Shown piece by piece: positions 1-5,657 of a DNA stretch of 5,657 bases (its first letter is position 1; each line of letters opens with the position of its first letter). The notes beneath the pieces were generated by a model, which worked only from the letters and a program-made list of their open reading frames with translations, made no database searches and was not told the origin of the DNA. The DNA comes from Acidobacteriota bacterium (lineage in GTDB: Bacteria; Acidobacteriota; Terriglobia; Terriglobales; Acidobacteriaceae): positions 1 through 5,657 of the forward strand of contig JANXQR010000650.1 in NCBI GenBank assembly GCA_025353435.1, written 5' to 3'. Both the position numbers and the translations under genes were made by a program.

Positions 1-1242
1 CTTGGTGGCGTCGCTCATCCAGGGCAGGGTCTTGATGTCGTCGCCGAGGGATTTCTCGAGGGCAGCGACCAACTTGTCCATGCTGGCTTTGGCCTCTGGG
101 GGAAAGTGCTGCTTGACCCAGTCCTGGCCGACTGCTTCTCCGAGATCGTTGTCGACCATGCTGGAGCATTTCTTCCACCGCGCAACCTTCTCCTTTTGTC
201 CGGCCAGCGTTCTGGCGAAGAAGTCGAAGTTCTCATCGTAGAAGTTGGTGGGCAGGCTGGTGGCTTGCCGGTGCAGGATTTGCCAGCGCAGATAGCTCTT
301 CCACGACTCGAGGGGCTCGGTCTGGATGAGACCGCTGAGCGCCTTGAAGAATTCCGGCGTGGCCACGTTCAATGTGTCGAAATGACCTATGCCGATGGCG
401 CTGAAATACGCATTCCAATCGAATGCAGGGGCAAGCGTAACAAGGTCCGCGACCGGGTAGATGTGGTAACGGTTTGCGGGCTCGCGGAGATCGGTGCGGC
501 TGGTGGAGGCCTTGGCCATCGCGGTCTCAATCTCCATCACCGCGGCGGCTTCAGCGGCGGCCTGATCGGGCGTATCGCCGGCCAGGGTGAACATTTTCTT
601 CATGTGATTCACGTATTGGCCGCGAATTTCCTCGAAATGTTTGCTGGGGTCGATGTAGTAATCGCGGTCTGGGAGCGACAGGCCGCCTTGGAAAAGCTGG
701 GCAATCTGCTGCGAAGAGTCCTTGTCGTCCTGGCCCACGGAAAATCCGAAGAAGCCGTCGGGAGTTCCATTGTTCTCAAGCTGCGCGAGGAGGGATGCGA
801 TCTGCTTGACATCCGCGAGACCGGCCACGATGGTCCAGGAGGCCTGGATGGGTGCGATGCCTTTCTTCTCGATCGCGGCGGTGTCGAGGCAAGCCGCATA
901 ATAATCGCCGTATTGCTTCTGCAAAGGGGTCTTGGGGTCCTTGGCCGCCGCGTCCAATTCCTGCCAAAGCAAATAGAGGTTGCGTTCATACAGCACAGCG
1001 AAGGAACGCTCCCAGCGCGTTTGGTCGGGCGGGACCGGGTTGTTCTTGACCCAGTTGCCGCAGGCGTATTGGTAGAAGTCAGTGCAGGGGTCGGCTGATT
1101 TATCCATTGCCGCGGCGTCGAAGCTGCCCACGACCGGAGGAGGCGCCGGCTTGGACGCGCCGGCTTGCGCGCGCGACGAGATGGGAAGGGTGGCAAGGAC
1201 GGCTGCAAACACCAGACGGGAAGAGAGGCGAAGTCGATTCAT
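1..1242 (-). CDS. Exported M13-family (neprilysin-like) zinc metallopeptidase, M13-B; partial, C-terminus beyond the left edge
   Basis: I translated this by hand from the ATG at 1242-1240: the frame stays open for 414 codons and reaches base 1 without a stop. The start is backed by AGGAG (1252-1248) five bases upstream. The N-terminus (MNRLRLSSRLVFAAVLATLP) is a Sec signal peptide with likely cleavage after SRA (about residue 25). It is followed by the M13 N-terminal domain with the hallmark segment DPCTDFYQYACGNW, then GGLSLPDRDYY and, near the edge, GQDWVKQHFPP. It aligns almost without gaps to the neighbouring M13-A; its K414 matches K413 there, so about 280 residues, including the HExxH zinc site, should lie outside the window. 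Four cysteines match the N-terminal half-cystines of neprilysin. The family consists of exported or membrane-anchored zinc endopeptidases that cut oligopeptides. Activity cannot be judged because the catalytic domain is not visible. A terminator upstream suggests that it is transcribed separately from M13-A. Confidence 0.93.
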   Translation of the reverse strand, partial: MNRLRLSSRLVFAAVLATLPISSRAQAGASKPAPPPVVGSFDAAAMDKSADPCTDFYQYACGNWVKNNPVPPDQTRWERSFAVLYERNLYLLWQELDAAAKDPKTPLQKQYGDYYAACLDTAAIEKKGIAPIQASWTIVAGLADVKQIASLLAQLENNGTPDGFFGFSVGQDDKDSSQQIAQLFQGGLSLPDRDYYIDPSKHFEEIRGQYVNHMKKMFTLAGDTPDQAAAEAAAVMEIETAMAKASTSRTDLREPANRYHIYPVADLVTLAPAFDWNAYFSAIGIGHFDTLNVATPEFFKALSGLIQTEPLESWKSYLRWQILHRQATSLPTNFYDENFDFFARTLAGQKEKVARWKKCSSMVDNDLGEAVGQDWVKQHFPPEAKASMDKLVAALEKSLGDDIKTLPWMSDATK

Positions 1243-1246
1243 CGAG

Positions 1247-1268
1247 GCTCCTGATTCTGCTCCTGATT
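1247..1268 (-). promoter_or_regulatory. Duplicated Shine-Dalgarno block before M13-B
   Basis: On the minus strand the ten bases AATCAGGAGC occur twice, 12 bases apart (1268-1259 and 1256-1247). Each copy contains AGGAG. The proximal AGGAG (1252-1248) is five bases from the ATG at 1242 and is the likely ribosome-binding site. The distal one (1264-1260) is 17 bases away, too far to serve this start. It may be a small tandem duplication or a standby ribosome contact; only the proximal role is well supported. Confidence 0.6.
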
Positions 1269-1324
1269 TTTTCGCGCCGACATTGGAGTCAACGGCAATT
1301 TTGCGGAGCGGGTAAGAAACTCCG

Positions 1325-1367
1325 AAAAACACAAAAAAGCGGGTTCGCAGGGGGGTGCGAACGCCCG
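1325..1367 (-). terminator. Rho-independent terminator between M13-A and M13-B
   Basis: Read on the minus strand, arm CGGGCGTTCGCA (1367-1356), a C-rich loop (1355-1350) and arm TGCGAACCCG (1349-1340) form a GC-rich stem of about ten pairs with a two-base bulge. A T-rich run follows: six T at 1338-1333 and five more at 1329-1325. This is the standard intrinsic terminator layout for leftward transcription. It lies about 120 bases past the M13-A stop and 80 bases before the M13-B start, so it should end most M13-A transcripts before M13-B. Confidence 0.7.
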
Positions 1368-1445
1368 GAGCGTACCACGCTTGCCTGCAGGCTTGGAAGA
1401 TGTATGCCATGAATGGTGGAGAAGGTGGGACGAGCGAAGGGAGAT

Positions 1446-1481
1446 GCCGGGAAACGCGGACAGGACAGCCGCGTTTCCGGC
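1446..1481. repeat. GC-rich inverted repeat just past the M13-A stop
   Basis: Left arm GCCGGGAAACGCGG (1446-1459) and right arm CCGCGTTTCCGGC (1469-1481) pair over 13 positions with a single bulged G and a nine-base loop. It begins nine bases after the M13-A stop codon. On the minus strand no T-run follows, so it is not a classical terminator for M13-A. It could be a 3'-end stabilising hairpin working with the true terminator further on. Confidence 0.6.
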
Positions 1482-1490
1482 AAGGTTTTA

Positions 1491-3572
1491 TTACCAGACG
1501 CGGCAGGAGTTTTCCGGATACATGGGCTGGCCCTTCTTGCAGCCGAAGGCTTGTCCGAACTCTTCGAAGTTTTGCACGGAGCCGTTGGTGCGCCACCTGC
1601 CGGGTGAGTGGGGATCGGTTAGCGCCGACTGGCGGGCAGACTGCTCGGTTTGGTTCTGGCACCACACCTGCGCGAAGCCGATAAAGAAGCGCTGTGACTC
1701 GGAGTAGTCGTCGAATTTGTCGTTAATGGTTTTGCCTTGCTTGGCAAGTGTGTCGAGGAGAGCCATGTAGGCGATGCGGAGGCCGCCGTTGTCAGCGGTG
1801 TTTTCGCCCAGCGTGAGTTTGCCGTTGAGATTTTGCGTCTGGGCATCGTCGTGTGCCGGGGCCGCTTCAAAGCTACTGTACTCCTTGACCTCGCAGTCAG
1901 TGCGCTCGACGAACTTGGCGCGGTCTTCGGCGGTCTGCCATTCGCGGAGGTTGCCCTTGCCGTCATATTTCGAACCTTGGTCGTCGAATCCGTGGGTCAT
2001 CTCGTGGCCTATGACGACGCCGATGCCGCCGAAGTTCACTGCGGGGTCGATGTCCGGATCGAAGAACGGTGGCTGGAGGATTCCGGCGGGAAAATTGATG
2101 TCGTTCATGGAGGACTGGTAGTAGGCATTCACGGTGGGCGGCGTCATGCCCCATTCTTTTTCGTCAACCGGCTTGCCGAGCTTGGCGAGCATGTAGTTGC
2201 GCTGGAAGACGGCGCTATGGTGCGAGTTGCCGAGGGCGTCGTCGCGCTTGACCTCGAGCGCGGCGTAACTGCGCCACTTTTCGGGATAGCCGATTTTGTT
2301 GCGGATCATGGTGAGCTTTTCTTCAGCGGCTTTCTTGGTTGCGTCACTCATCCAGGGGAGGGTCTTGATGTCGTCGCCAAGAGCCTTTTCGAGCGCGGCT
2401 ACGAGTTGATCCATGCTGGTCTTGGCCTTGGGCGGAAAGTGCTGATTGACCCAATCTTGTCCGACGGCTTCACCGAGGGCGCGATCGGTTTCGGCGGTGC
2501 ACTGTTTCCAGCGCGGAGTTGGCTCCTTTTGGCCGGCCAGCGTCTTCTCAAAGAACTCGAAATTCTCGTCCGCGAAGGCCTTGGGAAGGTTGTCCGTGCT
2601 GGCGTGGAGAGTGTGCCAGCGAAGGTAAGACTTCCACGCCTCTGCCGGTTGGGAGGCGACGAGCTCGTTGATCGCTTTGAAGAAGTCGGGGGTGGCGACG
2701 TTGAGGGTGTCGAAGGGTCCAACGTTGACGTCCTTGAAGTAGACGCTGAAGTCGAAATCGGGCGCGAGCTTGTGGAAGTCGGCGAGGGTGTAGATGTGAT
2801 AGCGCTTTTCCGGATCGCGCATATCGACACGAGCCATGGAAGACTTGGCCAGCGCGGTTTCAATTGCGATGACGGCATCGGCTTCTTTAGCTGCCTGGTC
2901 TGGAGAGTCGCCGGCGAGCGTGAACATTTTGGTTACGTGGTCGCGATACTGCTGGCGGATGGTCTGGAACCGCTTGTTATCGACGATGTAGTAGTCGCGG
3001 TCCGGCAGCGACAGGCCGCCCTGACCGATGCTTGCGATTTGCTTTGAGGAATCCTTCTCATCTTGCTGGACACCGAAGCGGAAGAGTGGAGCCGGATCGC
3101 CCTGCCGAGCCAGTCCACCGATAACGCTGGCGAGCTGATGGGGATCGTTTAACGATGCGATGCGATCGAGGGCGGGCTTGATTGGCTCAAGGCCTTTTTT
3201 GTCGATGATGTCGGTGTTCATGCAGGCCGCGAAGTAGTCGCCGTATTTCTTTTGGAGGGGAGTCTTGGGGGCTTTGGCGGCGGCATCGAGCTCCTGCCAC
3301 AGGTAATAGCGGTTCCGTTCGCCGAGCAGCGAAAAGGAGCGCGCCCAACGGACCTGGTCGGCCGGAATTGGGTTGGTCTTGATCCAGTTTCCGCATGCGT
3401 ATTGGTAGAAGTCGGTGCAGGGGTCGGCGGTCTTGTCGATTGCGGAGAGATCGAAACTTCGGGTTTCGGGCGGAGGCGTGGGACTCTGATTGTCGGCGGT
3501 TGAAGCGGGAGCCTGGGCCAAAGCAGTGCCTGCCGCAAGCAATAAAACTGGTGCGAAACGAAGGAGGTTCAT
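1491..3572 (-). CDS. Exported M13-family (neprilysin-like) zinc metallopeptidase, M13-A; complete
   Basis: A 693-residue zinc endopeptidase, full length for M13. The ATG at 3572 follows GAGGA (3584-3580) at seven bases. A signal peptide (residues 1-19, cleavage after ALA) with no lipobox cysteine points to Sec export. The M13 N-terminal domain starts with DPCTDFYQYACGNW (about residue 50). The C-terminal catalytic domain has the substrate-binding NAYY (482-485), zinc motif H523-E524-M-T-H527, third zinc ligand E590 in ENTAD with D594, then H655 and R661 in HSPGRWR, and the terminal CRVW. Spacings agree with human neprilysin: N542 to H583 is 41 residues there and 41 here, and H711 lies 38 residues before the C-terminus in both. 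The mature chain has eight cysteines, placed like four of the six neprilysin disulphides. By family it should cut oligopeptides outside the cytoplasm; the substrate is unknown. M13-B is a close downstream paralogue, and an amidohydrolase gene diverges upstream. All key residues are present, so it is probably active. Confidence 0.97.
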   Translation of the reverse strand: MNLLRFAPVLLLAAGTALAQAPASTADNQSPTPPPETRSFDLSAIDKTADPCTDFYQYACGNWIKTNPIPADQVRWARSFSLLGERNRYYLWQELDAAAKAPKTPLQKKYGDYFAACMNTDIIDKKGLEPIKPALDRIASLNDPHQLASVIGGLARQGDPAPLFRFGVQQDEKDSSKQIASIGQGGLSLPDRDYYIVDNKRFQTIRQQYRDHVTKMFTLAGDSPDQAAKEADAVIAIETALAKSSMARVDMRDPEKRYHIYTLADFHKLAPDFDFSVYFKDVNVGPFDTLNVATPDFFKAINELVASQPAEAWKSYLRWHTLHASTDNLPKAFADENFEFFEKTLAGQKEPTPRWKQCTAETDRALGEAVGQDWVNQHFPPKAKTSMDQLVAALEKALGDDIKTLPWMSDATKKAAEEKLTMIRNKIGYPEKWRSYAALEVKRDDALGNSHHSAVFQRNYMLAKLGKPVDEKEWGMTPPTVNAYYQSSMNDINFPAGILQPPFFDPDIDPAVNFGGIGVVIGHEMTHGFDDQGSKYDGKGNLREWQTAEDRAKFVERTDCEVKEYSSFEAAPAHDDAQTQNLNGKLTLGENTADNGGLRIAYMALLDTLAKQGKTINDKFDDYSESQRFFIGFAQVWCQNQTEQSARQSALTDPHSPGRWRTNGSVQNFEEFGQAFGCKKGQPMYPENSCRVW

Positions 3573-3755
3573 TCGGTGGTCCTCACAAAATGGTTTGGTG
3601 CGGGGGTTGCGACCTTATGTGATTGCTGTATGGATGGAGCGACCTGATCTCACGTCAGGCCAAGTAGCAGAAAGCCTAACACGGCGGCTATTGGATGGGC
3701 ATGGCGGAAGCCCGCGGGTGGCTGCTGCCGAAAAAAGTTGGATTTTTGGGTGAAA

Positions 3756-3773
3756 CGATTCCGGTCTGAATCG
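3756..3773. repeat. Perfect dyad CGATTC-N6-GAATCG, possible operator
   Basis: Six-base arms (3756-3761 and 3768-3773) are perfect inverted repeats with a six-base spacer, centred about 70 bases upstream of the candidate -10 of the amidohydrolase and about 190 bases from the M13-A start. The size and one-turn spacing suit a dimeric repressor or activator. There is no T-run, so it is not a terminator. Which protein, if any, binds it cannot be told. Confidence 0.35.
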
Positions 3774-3829
3774 CACCATCATCTCGTGAGCGATTTCCAC
3801 CGTTGCTGACGACCGGCTCGGCGATAGTT

Positions 3830-3838
3830 TGCTACACT
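3830..3838 (+). promoter_or_regulatory. Candidate extended -10 promoter for the amidohydrolase
   Basis: TGC followed by TACACT (3833-3838) fits the extended -10 form TGnTAnnnT, with four of six matches to TATAAT. No good -35 lies at the usual distance; TTGCTG at 3803-3808 is 24 bases away, too far. A start site near 3845 would give a leader of about 23 bases before the ATG at 3868, just enough for its GGAG. This would also rule out a TTG start at 3829. Confidence 0.35.
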
Positions 3839-3867
3839 CCGGACACGACGTTCCCCTGGAGAGTTTG

Positions 3868-5181
3868 ATGAGCGGTTGTCTGACGAGAGTGGTGGGGTTG
3901 TGTGCGGCTGTTTGCACCATGGTTTTTGCAGGTTCGTCGGGTGCACAGCAGGCAGGATCAACAGCCGCGAAGCGCACCCTGGTCCGCGCGGGACACGTGC
4001 TTGATGTGAAGACAGGCAAGTTGGCGGACGGGCAGACGATTGTGGTTGTAGGTGACACGATTCAGTCGATCGCGCCGAGTGCGACGGTGAGCGCGCAGCC
4101 GGGTGATGTGGTGATTGATCTGGGCGGGATGACGGTGATGCCGGGGCTGATTGATGTGCACACGCATGTGACGATGAATCCGGATTTTGATCCGTATCGC
4201 GAGCTCACGACCACTGACGCGAAGGAAGCCATCACCGGTGTTGTGAACGCGAAGGCGACGCTGATGGCGGGGTTCACGAGTATTCGCAATGTGGGCGCGG
4301 GTGGATTTACAGATGTGGATCTGCGTGACGCCATCAATGCAGGGCAGGTGCCGGGACCGCACATGCAGGTGAGCGGGCCGGCAATGGGCATTACCGGCGG
4401 TCATTGCGACGAGAATTTGCTGCCGATCCAATATCACGTGGTGGGCGACGGGGTGGCGGATGGGATTGCCGAGGTACAACACAAGGTTCGCCAGAATATC
4501 AAGTACGGCGCCGACCTGATCAAGATTTGCGCTACCGGCGGCGTGCTTTCGAAGGGCGACGATCCCCAGGCGTCGCAATACACGCTGGAAGAGATGCAGG
4601 CTATCGTGGCGGACGCGCATCGGCTGGGCCGCAAGGTGGCTGCTCACGCGCATGGGGCGCAGGGAATTCTATGGGCTTCAAAGGCAGGGGTGGACTCGAT
4701 CGAGCATGGAAGCTACATCAACGACGAGGCCATTGCGGAGATGAAGAAGAACGGGACTTACCTTGTGCCCACGCTTTATCTGGAAGACTGGCAAATTGAG
4801 AAGGGAAGCCTGCCTGCGTTTTATCACCAGAAGATGGTGGATGTGAGCGCGGTGGCCAAGAGCAATATCAAGCATGCGATGCAGGCCGGCGTAAAGATTG
4901 CTTTGGGGACGGATGCGGCAGTGTACCCCCATGGGTTGAACGCGCACGAATTGGACGTCTATGTGAACCAGATGGGAATGACCCCGCTGGCGGCATTGCA
5001 GACGGCCACCGTGAACGCGGCCAACCTGATGGGCTGGAGCGCGAAAACCGGAACGCTGGAACCCGGCAAATGGGCGGACCTGATTGCAGTGGAACGGAAT
5101 CCGATGGAGGATGTTCGGGTTTTGCAGGACGTCAAGTTCGTGATGAAGGGTGGTGTGGTCTATAAAGATGCGGCAAAGTGA
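3868..5181 (+). CDS. Exported amidohydrolase-superfamily enzyme (imidazolonepropionase/Xaa-Pro dipeptidase-like)
   Basis: A 437-residue metal-dependent hydrolase. I chose the ATG at 3868 because GGAGAG (3858-3863) precedes it and translation then begins with a good signal peptide (residues 1-26, cleavage near GSSGA/QQ). The open frame extends back to a TTG at 3829, which would bury that signal. The N-terminal beta-sandwich strands (about 36-90) lead into the metal-dependent barrel: HTH ligands H98 and H100 after PGLIDV, GGH at H179, K219 in DLIKICATGG as the probable carboxylated bridging lysine, H260 and/or H262 in AAHAHG, H280 in SIEHG, and D349 in LGTDAA. The sandwich is completed by EPGKWADLIAV (from about 398). 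This is the binuclear-metal set of the superfamily. Characterised relatives of this type hydrolyse Xaa-Pro dipeptides or related amide bonds; the substrate here is unproven. The divergent M13 peptidases make a role in peptide breakdown plausible. No terminator is visible after the gene. Confidence 0.94.
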   Translation: MSGCLTRVVGLCAAVCTMVFAGSSGAQQAGSTAAKRTLVRAGHVLDVKTGKLADGQTIVVVGDTIQSIAPSATVSAQPGDVVIDLGGMTVMPGLIDVHTHVTMNPDFDPYRELTTTDAKEAITGVVNAKATLMAGFTSIRNVGAGGFTDVDLRDAINAGQVPGPHMQVSGPAMGITGGHCDENLLPIQYHVVGDGVADGIAEVQHKVRQNIKYGADLIKICATGGVLSKGDDPQASQYTLEEMQAIVADAHRLGRKVAAHAHGAQGILWASKAGVDSIEHGSYINDEAIAEMKKNGTYLVPTLYLEDWQIEKGSLPAFYHQKMVDVSAVAKSNIKHAMQAGVKIALGTDAAVYPHGLNAHELDVYVNQMGMTPLAALQTATVNAANLMGWSAKTGTLEPGKWADLIAVERNPMEDVRVLQDVKFVMKGGVVYKDAAK

Positions 5182-5260
5182 TGCCCGGATTGAGTGGTTG
5201 CTTGGAGCAATTCTGTGGAAAAATGAAAAGGTTTTGCCGCGGAGATGCGTTTTACTGTAC

Positions 5261-5276
5261 TGTGAGAGAGATCACT
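5261..5276. promoter_or_regulatory. CRP-type operator, TGTGA-N6-TCACT
   Basis: TGTGA (5261-5265), six bases, then TCACT (5272-5276) matches the Escherichia coli CRP consensus TGTGA-N6-TCACA at nine of ten defined positions, with a perfect GTGA/TCAC palindrome. It lies 167 bases before the start of a Crp/Fnr-type gene, which makes autoregulation or control by a related protein a reasonable idea. The match is seen directly; binding is inferred, and the recognition sequence of the local regulator is unknown. Confidence 0.5.
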
Positions 5277-5384
5277 TCCGAATAATCAAAACAATCAATC
5301 ACGTATTCGCAATTTACTCAAAATACGGGGCTTCTGCCCGACAACCAGTGTCTTAGCTCACAGACAGATCCCGCTACTTTACGT

Positions 5385-5399
5385 ACCCTTTCTAAGGGT
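5385..5399. repeat. Short dyad ACCCTT-TCT-AAGGGT
   Basis: A perfect six-base inverted repeat with a three-base centre ends 44 bases before the start codon of the Crp/Fnr-type gene. In RNA it would form a small hairpin in the leader; in DNA it could be an operator half-site pair. It has no T-run and is too small for a convincing terminator. Confidence 0.3.
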
Positions 5400-5443
5400 C
5401 GAGACTCTCATTGTTCCAGTTGTGTTGTCTTGGTGAGGAAATT

Positions 5444-5657
5444 ATGGCTAGCGAACAACTTAAGGGTGTGGAGACAAGCTCCGGGTCGGATGCTTCGTCT
5501 TCAAGTAACACAACTTCACGTACACTTTCACTCGTCTCTCCTAATAATTTAGCGGAGCATTTGGTGCTTATGCGCAGTTCAGCGCTGTTTACTGGGCTGG
5601 ATGAGCGCGACTGCAAAGAGATTTTATCGTGCGCCCGCGCCAAAGTATTTGCGCGAG
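5444..5657 (+). CDS. Crp/Fnr-family transcriptional regulator; partial, N-terminal 71 codons
   Basis: The ATG at 5444 follows GAGGA (5435-5439) at four bases, and the frame stays open to the right edge. Residues 11-33 are strikingly rich in serine and threonine (14 of 23) and look disordered. From about residue 40 the sequence LVLMRSSALFTGLDERDCKE, continuing through ILSCARAKVFAR, resembles the entry into the cyclic-nucleotide-binding (Crp/Fnr) domain: the conserved L-x-x-x-x-L-F-x-G-L helix followed by the first beta strand. The rest of the sensor domain and the helix-turn-helix lie beyond the window, so effector and targets cannot be read. C57 and C63 are present, but their spacing does not show an Fnr-type iron-sulphur cluster. 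An internal ATG at residue 43 is a poorer start because no ribosome-binding site is well placed. The alternative is another protein with a cyclic-nucleotide-binding-like domain. Confidence 0.75.
   Translation, partial: MASEQLKGVETSSGSDASSSSNTTSRTLSLVSPNNLAEHLVLMRSSALFTGLDERDCKEILSCARAKVFAR

Larger units (their letters stand above)
3573..3867. other. Divergent intergenic region between M13-A and the amidohydrolase
   Basis: No gene is supported in these 295 bases; the open frames crossing them show no family likeness and have no convincing ribosome-binding sites. The region must hold the leftward promoter of M13-A and the rightward promoter of the amidohydrolase. Visible structure: CCTGA-N7-TCAGG (3643-3659), the palindrome CCCGCGGG (3711-3718), an A-run/T-run pair (3731-3747), CGATTC-N6-GAATCG (3756-3773) and an extended -10-like element (3831-3838). 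I see no good -35/-10 pair for M13-A on the minus strand; a weak CATAAG lies roughly 45 bases before its start. Confidence 0.6.
5182..5443. other. Intergenic region upstream of the Crp/Fnr-type gene
   Basis: These 262 bases hold no supported gene and are visibly richer in A and T than the coding sequence to the left. Contents in order: a weak five-pair hairpin (5198-5210) with no T-run, a CRP-like site (5261-5276), three AATCA iterations (5284-5301), the dyad TGTCT-N8-AGACA (5349-5366) and ACCCTT-N3-AAGGGT (5385-5399). I could not assign a -35/-10 pair with confidence. The long leader and clustered dyads suggest that the regulator gene has its own controlled promoter. Confidence 0.5.

Noticed and set aside
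106..1098. Plus-strand open frame (330 codons) opposite M13-B
   Set aside because: Antisense to the translated M13-B frame. Its likeness to the open frame opposite M13-A is explained by the paralogy of the sense genes.
609..1208. Minus-strand open frame of 199 codons overlapping M13-B
   Set aside because: It lies out of frame with the M13 reading, is rich in Arg, Pro, Ser and Thr as expected of a shifted frame, and has no motif.
1269..1292. Sigma-70 promoter for M13-B built on TTGACT (1292-1287)
   Set aside because: At 16-18 bases downstream there is only AAATCA-like sequence, a poor -10. It is kept only as a hint in the terminator finding.
1737..3047. Long plus-strand open frame (436 codons) opposite M13-A
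   Set aside because: It is antisense to a gene with full motif support and matches no family I recognise. GC-rich coding DNA often leaves the opposite strand open.
3829..3867. TTG start at 3829 extending the amidohydrolase by 13 residues
   Set aside because: No ribosome-binding site is well placed, the extension would bury the signal peptide, and it overlaps a candidate -10 element. The ATG at 3868 has GGAGAG just upstream.
3615..4058. Minus-strand open frame across the intergenic region and the start of the amidohydrolase
   Set aside because: About half is antisense to the amidohydrolase. There is no ribosome-binding site or recognisable domain.
5198..5210. Possible terminator after the amidohydrolase
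   Set aside because: The stem has only five pairs with a three-base loop, and the following bases are not T-rich.
5284..5301. Iterated AATCA as an Fnr box or a replication/CRISPR-like repeat
   Set aside because: The copies are direct rather than inverted, unevenly spaced and only five bases long in AT-rich sequence, so chance is the simplest explanation.
5392..5643. Minus-strand open frame of 83 codons at the right end
   Set aside because: Antisense to the Crp/Fnr-type start, which has a ribosome-binding site and domain likeness; the minus frame has neither.

Overview
The window reads as ordinary chromosomal sequence from a GC-rich bacterium, most likely a member of the Acidobacteriota. That is an inference from three things together: tandem exported M13 (neprilysin-type) metallopeptidases, an exported amidohydrolase of the imidazolonepropionase/Xaa-Pro dipeptidase type, and a Crp/Fnr-type regulator. 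No database search was possible. There are no rRNA or tRNA genes, insertion sequences or CRISPR arrays.

Layout. Two paralogous M13 peptidase genes lie head to tail on the minus strand. The upstream copy (here M13-A, 3572 to 1491) is complete at 693 residues and has every catalytic residue. The downstream copy (M13-B, starting at 1242) runs off the left edge after 414 codons, so its zinc site is outside the window. The 248-base gap between them holds a GC-rich hairpin just after the M13-A stop, then a good rho-independent terminator, then a duplicated Shine-Dalgarno block before M13-B.

A 295-base divergent intergenic region with short inverted repeats separates M13-A from a plus-strand, signal-peptide-bearing amidohydrolase of 437 residues (3868-5181). 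After it comes a more AT-rich 262-base intergenic region with a near-consensus CRP-type operator (5261-5276) and smaller dyads. The window ends in the first 71 codons of a Crp/Fnr-type regulator (from 5444).

Working together (inference): the M13 enzymes would be exported endopeptidases cutting peptides outside the cytoplasm, and the amidohydrolase could trim the resulting small peptides, for example Xaa-Pro dipeptides. The regulator may control its own gene through the CRP-like site; nothing here links it to the peptidase genes. I found no convincing novel system. The points most worth a second look are the CRP-like operator, the terminator that separates the duplicated peptidase genes, and the duplicated ribosome-binding block.
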